Shown here: piece after piece, positions 56,946 through 64,000 of the stretch
How the letters are laid out: each line of letters starts with the position of its first letter
How positions within the stretch are numbered: the first letter of the stretch is position 1
DNA from: Odobenus rosmarus divergens
Lineage: Eukaryota > Chordata > Mammalia > Carnivora > Odobenidae
Assembly: GCF_000321225.1 (NCBI RefSeq)
Contig: NW_004450941.1
Span: 948,396 to 1,012,395 of the forward strand
Length of the DNA stretch: 64,000 bases
Direction: 5' to 3'
Position numbers and translations under genes: made by a program
The notes under the pieces: generated by a model
What the model was told of the DNA's origin: nothing
Database searches by the model: none
Seen by the model: only the letters and a program-made list of their open reading frames with translations

Positions 56946-57149
56946 CATAAGTCACTCCATCTTCTTCTCCACAGCCTACTCAGAATTTCTACAGAAACCT
57001 ATGAGGGGGTTAAGGGGCAATTTCCAACCTTGACTTATTAGAAAAAAATGACTCCAAAGAGAAAGAAATATGTTTAGAGCACTTCAGACTGATGAACCTT
57101 GCTAGAAAGACATAAAATGTTGCTTAACCCTAATTACAATGCCCTCTCT

Positions 57150-57380
57150 TTCATAAAGGTTTTCCTCTGTCCCTGTGGGAATGTTGAGCTCTTTTCTGTC
57201 AGGACCACATATTGTGCCCTACACTTTTATCCTGATGTGCACCACATTCTGCCACTTGTAGTATTATCATTTCTCTATTTGTCTCACCTTCTGCACAAGA
57301 GGGTAAGGGATTTGAAGGCAAGCACAGTGTCTCAATTACATTTGTTTCTGCTCCCTTTGGTGCCTAGCTCAGTGGCCCTT
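57150..57380 (+). mobile_element. L2 LINE 3'-end relic
   Basis: Landmarks are 'ttcataaaggttttcctctgtccc', 'aggaccacatattgtgccctacac', 'tttctctatttgtctcaccttctgcacaagagggtaagggatttgaaggcaagcacagtgtc', 'ggtgcctagctcagtg'. The 121-codon frame at 57099-57464 is an accidental reading through it. Confidence 0.68.
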
Positions 57381-58202
57381 CTCCACTACCCCACATATAT
57401 GTACAAAAGTGTGTACACATGGGTACATACTACAAGTAGCTTGGATCTCAGTAGTAATTATTAGCTTCGTTAAACTCATACCATTTTGGTTTGGCAAATG
57501 CATTTCATGACACCTATTCTGTTAGCATCCACATTTATTATTTGTTTCCCCTTCCCCAACCAATTTCTTAGAATTTAAAATCTTTTGTATAAATTTCAGT
57601 TGGGACATAACTTCCAGAGCCATATAAACTATGAATCTACACAAGCAATACAATAAAGCTGGGCATAAGGAAGAATCTCCTTAAAAAAAAAAAAAAGAAA
57701 TCATACTAGCTTTTGATCTGTTGTTTTAGAGTCAGAAATTCCCATTTCAAGTTTCAGAATGAATTAAGTATAAAAGACAAGATGTTTTAAAACTGCACAC
57801 CGTTCAATATGACACAGCTAAGAGAGATCGAATATATTTCCTGTACTCAGGATGTCTTAATATTATCTTCTATTCATAATCTTTTCCAGATTTTTAAGAC
57901 ACTTCATCAATAGGTAAACCATTGAAGTTTTAACTAATTCTGACATTTAAGATTTAACTGTTAATAAAGAATGTTTGAAAGATATCAACAAATTTAAAAT
58001 TATGAATAATTCAATAGCTATTAAAATTAAAGGAAAGTGGTTATAGCTATTTTGGTTTTCCTCCCATTTCCATTACTTTTAAATTTGGAATCTCTTTTCT
58101 CTCTCTCTCTGACTCATCAACATAAAAACCAGTTTACTTTTGTTTCAAGTTAGGCTATTGGTTATGCTTTTTTATATATGTTTTATATATTTCCACTGCA
58201 TT
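57381..58202. other. Unassigned stretch
   Basis: No named repeat. It contains the second 40-bp dispersed repeat copy followed by a 14-A run, and a short CT run near 58096-58110. Confidence 0.4.
57635..57674. repeat. 40-bp dispersed direct repeat, copy 2
   Basis: It matches 55377-55416 with a single difference. It is followed eight bases later by an uninterrupted A run (about 57683-57696). Confidence 0.95.
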
Positions 58203-58643
58203 TGTAGGGGCCAAGGGCAGGCTGCACCAACATGGGCCACTTTAACATGAAGATTATTTTGAGTTAAAAACAATCCAAACCCAGCTGATGCAGGACAAAC
58301 TTTATCTCCTGCTCAACTGTCTGCCAATATCAGAAAAAGAGCTATTAACAGAGATTTCTTTTTACCTAAGAAACTTATCTGCATAACAGGGCAACCTTTA
58401 TTTTCCAAACATCGCCTCTCTTCTTCCTGCTAATGGTCTTCCTCCCTTTGTATCCTCAGAACTACATCCCTCTCCATAGGTAGTTCAGGATATCTCATAA
58501 GCCTCATGTTGCCTGACTATATTTAGAATTTCATGTCTAAAACTAAATTTGATTTTCTCCTATTAATTTATCTCTTATCAATTTGATTCTGAGTCCAGCT
58601 AAAAGGGTCTTAAGGGGTAGAGGAAATTTCTTCCTTCTCAACA
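58203..58643 (+). mobile_element. Solo LTR, ancient ERVL-like
   Basis: It runs from 'tgtaggggccaagggcaggctgcaccaacatgggccac' to 'ggaaatttcttccttctcaaca', with TG...CA ends about 441 bp apart. Interior landmarks are 'caatccaaacccagctgatgcaggacaaactttatctcctgc', 'atttctttttacctaagaaacttatctgcataacagggcaacc' and 'ttcaggatatctcataagcctcatgttgcctgac'. I recognise this as an old mammalian LTR but do not name the subfamily. No primer-binding site follows, so it is solo. Confidence 0.75.
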
Positions 58644-58854
58644 ATGTGCGTCAAACTTCAACACTTTTGAGTTTTGCAATTTTTAAAATAATGACAAGAA
58701 GGAACAGAAATTGCCAATCAGACATATATTTTAATTGGCCTTTATTTCTAAGAGCCAGATGAGGTATATTTTATCAATAGCATGTCAAAGTCATAGTCAT
58801 ATCTTTCATAAATCCGTTCCTTAAGTTGGTCAATTAATGAAGGAGTAACTCAAC

Positions 58855-59110
58855 AATCATTTACTGAATTCATATCTTATGCCAAACATTGTCATTGGCA
58901 ACTATGATCAAATACAACCACAGCCCTAGAGAATTTTACAATGTTGTAGGGAACACTTAAAAGGAAACAGATAATTAAAAAATGGTAGTAAGAGGTACAG
59001 AGTATACCCAGGTGCAATGCAAGCATGGCTTAGAAAGGTGACAGTGAGCAAAATCTTGGGAGATTAGGAGAGTTTTCCAGAGAAAGTAACTACAACTTGT
59101 TCAAACTGTA
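58855..59110 (-). mobile_element. L2 LINE relic, weak
   Basis: The segment 'tttactgaattcatatcttatgccaaacattgtcattggcaactatgatcaaatacaaccacagccctagagaattttacaatgttgtaggg' follows the reverse L2 3' layout. 'agagttttccagagaaagtaactacaact' fits the adjacent region. Confidence 0.55.
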
Positions 59111-59622
59111 GGAGCACATCTGCTCCCACCCCCCACATAAACAAAAGTATCCCAAGAGCTACAAAAGGAAGTAAGAATATTTTGAATCTGTCATGGGCTT
59201 AGTCTTAGAGCTCACAGAACAAAGACCTTCAAATTGAGGAGAAAAAGTTCTTAAAGAGCTGTGAAAGGTGGTTAATCTGCTAATTACCATTTCAAAGGAC
59301 AGTGATAGAGGGGTTAGCACACTCAAGATCTTTGAATGCCAGAGCTTCAAATAGGGCTTAGCTGGGTCTTCATCCATTCTTCTTGTGGCTGCTCAGAGGT
59401 CCAACTTCCCTCCTCTACCTTACTTTCTATCCATTCTTTAATTTTTGTCCTTGCTGCTTTTCTTTTTATACAGGCCCTAAGAGATAATTTACATTTATTT
59501 TTAGTTATTGGTTGAATTTTCTAATTGTTAGCTATGCTGAAGAAAAATCAATTAAGTTGATGAGAACCTTTCTTGAGAGGAAACTTACCACAGGAGACTC
59601 TGGAGTAGGGATTGAAATTGAA
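59111..59622. other. Unassigned stretch
   Basis: No repeat was recognised between the L2 relic and the ERV LTR. Confidence 0.4.
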
Positions 59623-60100
59623 TGTTGTTAAGAAAAATAATATTCATGACACGTGCTATGTAAAGTAAACTTTATTCAGGACTATTGCAATAAGTGTAGG
59701 GACTACTCCAATGGGGTTTTGCAGTAAGGGAGAGTGATTGGACTCAATTTCAAATACAACAAAGAAAAGTGGGAATTATAGACAAGGAGCAGGTGGGGGT
59801 GGGGAGAGATATCATCAGATGGAAAATTATTAAGAGGAAACATTAGGGGAAAGGGCAGGGGGAGGTTCTGGCTAAACTGATGTAACAGGATTCTTGCTGA
59901 AGGCAGGCCAGGGTGATCAGATATCACCTGGGGGATGGTGGCTAAACTAATTCAGGTAGGATTCATGCTAAAACTGGGCTCTCAAAGACATGACCAAGGA
60001 TGGGGCCTAGTTGAAAAATAGCTCAGAAGAACCTGACTGGAGTTGGGTCAAGAACAGAATCTTTGTCAGTCTATCCTCTGGTTCAAGGAATGAAGAGACA
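59623..60100 (-). mobile_element. 3' LTR of a decayed endogenous retrovirus
   Basis: On the minus strand it begins TGTCTCTTCATTCC (60100) and ends TTTCTTAACAACA (59623), about 478 bp with TG...CA ends. An AATAAA polyadenylation hexamer sits at 59671-59676 (minus), followed by 'gtttactttacatagcacgtgtcatgaatattatttttcttaac', a typical R-U5 ending. Directly upstream on the minus strand is a polypurine tract (60101-60114). The class cannot be fixed by eye. Confidence 0.7.
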
Positions 60101-60114
60101 TTCTTCTTTTCTTT
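60101..60114 (-). other. Polypurine tract of the ERV
   Basis: On the minus strand the sequence aaagaaaagaagaa sits directly before the TG of the LTR, the position of the second-strand primer in retroviruses. Confidence 0.6.
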
Positions 60115-60868
60115 GAACACTGTAAGTCCATTTCTCATTTGAGTGGCTTTTTGTTCATTAAGTAGTAGCTGAACCATCTGTTGGGATTTGGTAGTAGAGA
60201 TATTTGCTGAATGGCGCTAGCAGTCGGTCATTTAAAGAGTGGAATCTTTATGAAAATAAAGAAAAACAAAGATTAATAGTTGGAAACCCAGTTCCTGAGT
60301 CCAGAGGGCAGCCAGTCAAGATTTCTAAATGTTGGGTTCAAAGATAGCAGTGGTAATATGATGACTTTTCTGGTTTGCAATTTGAATTGTCTTGGTGATT
60401 ATGGCATCTGGTGTCCTAGTGAACTTTCTGAGTGGCCCACACAGCAGCAGGCTTGAAGATTGTTCATACATGATCTGTTGTGGCTATTTCTTTGAAGTTT
60501 ATATTAAGTTCAGTCCTAGCTTGCAGTGCATCAGGAAAAGGGTAATATTAATTCTCAGTGATGACCAGACAAGACTGGGAGAAAAATTGGAAATGTCCAT
60601 TTGGACAGCTATAGCCAGATACTGGAGGAAATGAGAACTGAGACTCCACAGGATATATTATGGTTTTTTACTCTAACATAAATTTCTAAAATCACCCTCA
60701 TGTTGATTCTTGTTTACAGAACAAGTCTGGTCTTATTAGATTTGGTCTTATTATTTACATAAGTGAAGCAGGAATGATAATTGAACATGTAGGCCTTTTT
60801 GAGTTTGATTTGCTGGAATCTGACAATAAGGAATCTCAGATTAGACTTTTAAAAGCCTCCTGAGGCTA

Positions 60869-61060
60869 AGGGGGCACCTGAGTGGCTCAGTCAGTTAAGC
60901 ATCTGACTCTTCATTTCAGCTCAGGTAATGATCTCTGGGTAGGGAGATCCGAGCCTGGAGTTGGGCTCTGTGCTCAGTGGGTAGTCCGCTTGAGATTCTC
61001 TCTCTCTCTCCCTCCCCTTCTCTCTCTCTCTAAAATAAATAAATAAATCTTAAAAAAAAA
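60869..61060 (+). mobile_element. Older SINEC subfamily copy inside the ERV
   Basis: It has 'ggggcacctgagtggctcagtcagttaagcatctgactcttcatttcagctcaggtaatgatctc', the older SINEC middle, then a CT-rich body and AAATAAATAAATCTT tail. Perfect 18-bp duplications aaaagcctcctgaggcta lie at 60851-60868 and 61061-61078. Confidence 0.98.
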
Positions 61061-62848
61061 AAAAGCCTCCTGAGGCTAGGAAACCAAGCCAAGCATTCGT
61101 CATCAGACCTCACTAGTAGCACCTATAGATTTGGGTGAATTCCTTGCTTCTTCAGATACCCAAGATATCTCAGGTGTCCTGGGTCTGCCAGGAAGTGATC
61201 TTCCTTACTCACCTATAAGGCTGGGAACTTTGTAATCCAGATACCAGGCTGGTTTTCCCAGAAGGCTTGGTAGGCATTGGCTCCATAAAGTCAAACTTAG
61301 TTCTTTAAACCAGATTCTATGTACATCATTTTCAAATATGACATATAAATATAACATTACATAACCAAGTATATGCAGGTTCCAACCAGTATGAACTATT
61401 GCAAGGAGAATAGATTCTTTTTGAACTTATGCAAATAATTACATTGCCGTGAAAGTTAGAATATTCAATGAGACTTTTTGAATTCTGGAGGTATTAAGCA
61501 GGAAGAAAAAAGAAATGTTTCATATCTGTTTACAAAATATAATCTGTTAAATAGATAGCTAAAGAAAAAAGAAAAAGGGTTCCTTAAATCTGGAAAATAA
61601 AACATTAAAGAACTAGCAATGTTTCAAACAAAAACTATAATCATCTTTTATCAGGTCATTCAGTCTCATGTAACTAACTCTTGTTCTGATTGATCTTGGG
61701 TTAGCAGTTTCAGGAACCCATAAGCTTCTCCACTAGAATTCTGTAAATCCCTAGTCCAGTGGTATAAAGTGATTAAAGCAATGCCATCATGAGGCATTCT
61801 GGCCTGCAGCTGATTGCAAATGTTTTCAGAGAAAAAACAGAGTAAAACAACAACTGTGAATGACAAAAGACAAAATGGTCATGGTTAAAGATCTGATGGG
61901 AGTTCATTTAACAAGGGAATTCAGTTATTTCTGTGGCATGCAACATTTAAAATGGTAATTAGAATTATGACTAACAATGTTGAACGAAGACATATCCTGA
62001 GCAGCAAGAATATTGACAAATATCTATGAACTTATACGATTTCTGCGATATTTATGTTAATAACATTTACTCATAGAAATGTAACCTGGGGAAGATTACA
62101 CATCCCTTTTTATTTGGCAACAGCTTTTTAGACAATTCAACATATCAAGTAAAATGAAATTTTTCTCAAACAAAATTACTGAACCAACCAGCTAGTGCAG
62201 AAGTAGAGCAACAAAGAAAAATAATTCTCCCAATAAAATATGTCTGATTGTTCAGGTGGTAGTGATGTTTACACAGTGATACGAATATGTGTGCCATCTC
62301 CTATGTGATTCCTACAGACCCAGCTTGGTTCTTGTCCAGTGTCTCCTCTTGGAATTGTATCTGATTTTATTACCAGTTTTCATCTGAATCCACTGGGGAA
62401 TGGGATTCTGCTTTAGTTTCTCCTCCAGGAATTACTTGATCCTGAAAGTCTTGTGAGAGGACATGGTGAGGAACAATGAACTGCACACACCACAATGGTG
62501 GAGAAAAGGAAAGAGCTAAAATTATTTTTAACGTTTTTCTTTACAAGTTGAAAGAACAAATCCTTTGAGATTTTTCAGGACCCTCTGAGAAATCTCAAGG
62601 TCAGTTATAGAACAGAAAGATTTCATTTAAGATTTAACTTGGGGAGATAAAATTGACAAAAATGTCAAAAAACATTAGCTCATTTAAAAGTGAGACATCT
62701 TGGTTCATTTACATAATCAAGGATATGATAAAGATTTACATAAAGCACAAGAAATTATTCAAATAAGATACAAAAGCTTTGTTTCCTAGGGAGGTTACTT
62801 AAAAGGTAAAGAAAACCTTTTAGAATGTCTTATTAAGAACAGACCAAT

Positions 62849-63047
62849 GGGGCGCCTGGGTGGCTCAGTCGTTGGGCGTCTGCCTTCGGGTCAGGTCATG
62901 ATCCCAGAGTTCTGGGATAGAGCCCCGCATCAGGCTCCCTGCTCAGCTGGAAGCCTGCTTCTCCCTCTCCCACTCCCCCTGCTTGTGTTCCCTCTCAAGC
63001 TGTGTCTCTCTCTGTCAAATAAATAAATAAAATCTTAAAAAAAGAAA
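62849..63047 (+). mobile_element. SINEC inside the ERV
   Basis: The head GGGGCGCCTGGGTGGCTCAGTCG is followed by a complete body and AAATAAATAAATAAAATCTT tail. The B-box-like segment reads ggatagagccc rather than ggatcgag, so the usual CpG is lost. Perfect 14-bp duplications aagaacagaccaat lie at 62835-62848 and 63048-63061. Confidence 0.98.
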
Positions 63048-63599
63048 AAGAACAGACCAATAATCTAAGAAAATTTTGTAGTTTGAACTAATAGATAACT
63101 GAATTCTAGATTTGTACCAGAGTACTTTTGATATTAAGACTTATTTTTTAAATCCTTATAAATAAATCCATTCAATCTTACCAGCCTGACCACACATCAA
63201 ATTCCTTTTATACAAAATTTCTACAACTTTCTATATCCATTCAGATTTGTCCTATATTTTTCATCTTTCTCAATCTGAAACAACCAGACAACTTACTTTA
63301 GGCTAAAGTTGTTCTCTTTTTTTCCCTTAATAAAAACACATCCTTTATACCCTGGATGCTTTTCCTGGTCAAAAACACATCCTACTTTCCTCACATACTT
63401 TCATACGAAGTTGTTTTTCATCATCCTTATTATTTTTAGCAGTTTTAATTACATTTATCCATTATGAATTTAACCATTAGTAACCTTTCTTCTATAGAGA
63501 AAACTAGAAAGTAAATAATTGTGAACTGTCTCACATGCAAGCAATCTGTAGCAAGCTAGCAAATTTTGTGAATATAATATCTCACAATTTTTACAGGTA

Positions 63600-63874
63600 C
63601 AGTTGACCCTTGAATAACATGGGTTTGAACTCTGTGGTCCACTTACATGCATATTTTTCCTGATAAATACATTACAGCACTGTAAACGTATTTTCTCTTC
63701 CCTTCGATTTTCTTAACATCTTTTTTGATTACTTTAGTGTAAGAATACAACATATAATACACATAACAAGCCAAATATGTGTTAATCGACTATCTATGTT
63801 ATCAGTAAGGCTTCCAGTAATAGTAGGCTATTAGTAAGGTTTTGAGTGGGGGTCAAAAGTTATATGCAGATTTT
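63600..63874 (+). mobile_element. Tigger/pogo-like DNA transposon terminus
   Basis: It begins after a TA dinucleotide with cagttgacccttgaataaca, then 'tgggtttgaactctgtggtccacttacatgcatat', 'ataatacacataacaagccaaatatgtgttaatcgactatctatgttatcagtaaggcttcc', 'gtcaaaagttatatgcagatttt'. This matches a common mammalian Tc1/mariner-class (Tigger-type) non-autonomous element. Its other end is cut off by the SINEC and the window edge. Confidence 0.8.
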
Positions 63875-64000
63875 GTTTTTAAAGATTTTATTTATTTATT
63901 TGATAGAGAGAGAGAATGAGAGAGAGCACGAGAGGGAAGAGGGTCAGAGGGAGAAGCAGACTCCCTGCTGAGCAGGGAGCCCGATGTGGGACTCGATCCC
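63875..64000 (-). mobile_element. SINEC, truncated by the window end
   Basis: Reverse SINEC: TTTAAAGATTTTATTTATTTATTTGATAGAG, then 'gagagagcacgagagggaagagggtcagagggagaagcagactccctgctgagcagggagcccgatgtgggactcgatccc' to the edge. It shares the GA-rich body variant of the copy at 34491-34681. Confidence 0.96.

Larger units (their letters stand above)
56110..57030 (-). mobile_element. Candidate ERV LTR, split by a SINEC
   Basis: On the minus strand this reads like a U3-R-U5. Near the far end is 'ccccttaaccccctcataggtttctgtagaaattctgagtaggctgtgg'. Next comes a 17-bp tandem enhancer-like duplication with AP-1 consensus sites (56726-56759). Near the 3' end is an AATAAA signal followed by 'gccaacattgtggaaagacacaac' (about 56195-56215). 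I could not define clean TG/CA ends, so it is a candidate. Confidence 0.45.
60115..63590 (-). mobile_element. ERV internal region, decayed, with two SINECs
   Basis: Sequence upstream (minus strand) of the polypurine tract is assigned to the provirus by position and by its uniform character. No intact gag, pol or env frame is visible. A 66-codon minus frame (61666-61866) with a hydrophobic start is the only modest open stretch and could be a remnant of a C-terminal viral frame or chance. The upstream LTR would lie beyond the right edge. How far the internal region truly extends is uncertain. Confidence 0.42.

Noticed and set aside
57099..57464. 121-codon plus-strand frame
   Set aside because: It mostly overlaps an L2 3'-end relic, so the frame is accidental.
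1..64000. CRISPR arrays, operons, phage or bacterial features
   Set aside because: The sequence is clearly mammalian nuclear DNA; no regularly spaced repeats or prokaryotic gene organisation exist.

Overview
This window looks like non-coding nuclear DNA of a carnivoran mammal, most likely an arctoid caniform (bear, seal or mustelid type). The main clue is 17 copies of the carnivore tRNA-derived SINE (SINEC/CAN-SINE). These have the head 'GGGGCGCCTGGGTGGCTCAG', an internal 'GATCCCAGGGTCCTGGGATCGAG' block, a CT-rich body and an AATAAATAAAATCTT-type tail. They lack the dog-typical SINEC_Cf head. A young carnivore LINE-1 3' end also lies at 50.57-51.04 kb. The species cannot be fixed from the sequence alone. 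I found no convincing protein-coding gene, exon, tRNA, rRNA, snRNA or processed gene copy. All open frames are short (138 codons or fewer), and those I could interpret fall inside decayed transposons. The window is best read as intergenic or deep intronic.

Layout. 0-0.64 kb: CpG-rich, LINE-1 5'-end-like block running off the left edge. 1.2-2.9 kb: two MER5A-type hAT fossils, a MIR and the first SINEC. 2.9-8.6 kb: mostly unassigned DNA with a MIR, simple repeats, a Z-DNA-prone tract, a candidate conserved block and a 27-bp tandem duplication. 8.6-9.4 kb: LINE-1 endonuclease-region relic. 10.8-16.4 kb: old relics (MIR, L2, and a CR1/L3 reverse-transcriptase tail that still reads open). 17.7-18.1 kb: possible ERV LTR. 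18.1-21.1 kb: unassigned, with a candidate regulatory block near 20.6-20.9 kb. 21.1-24.9 kb: dense repeats (SINEC, two LINE-1 3' regions, two MaLR-type LTRs). 25-33 kb: mostly unassigned with MER5, L2 and MIR relics and no SINEC. 33-34.7 kb: L1 and two SINECs. 34.8-36.5 kb: repeat-poor single-copy-looking sequence. 37-47.5 kb: MaLR LTR, L1 3' fragments, a 2.9-kb old L1 mosaic carrying two SINECs, and MIR and L2 relics. 47.6-49.3 kb: a hAT DNA transposon with recognisable ends, broken by two SINECs. 49.3-57.4 kb: nested L2, L1, hAT and SINEC insertions and a candidate LTR. 58.2-63.6 kb: a solo LTR, then the 3' LTR, polypurine tract and part of the internal region of a decayed endogenous retrovirus on the minus strand. 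63.6-64.0 kb: a Tigger/pogo-like terminus cut by a SINEC that runs off the right edge.

The sequence records layered insertions: MIR, L2 and CR1 are oldest, then MER5 and other hAT elements, MaLR and ERV LTRs and older L1s, and finally SINECs with still-readable target-site duplications. No interacting genes or pathway are present, and I saw no evidence of a new functional gene system. Repeat families were recognised from remembered consensus features without any search, so boundaries of old elements are approximate (roughly +/-20-50 bp) and subfamily names are given only where I am reasonably sure.
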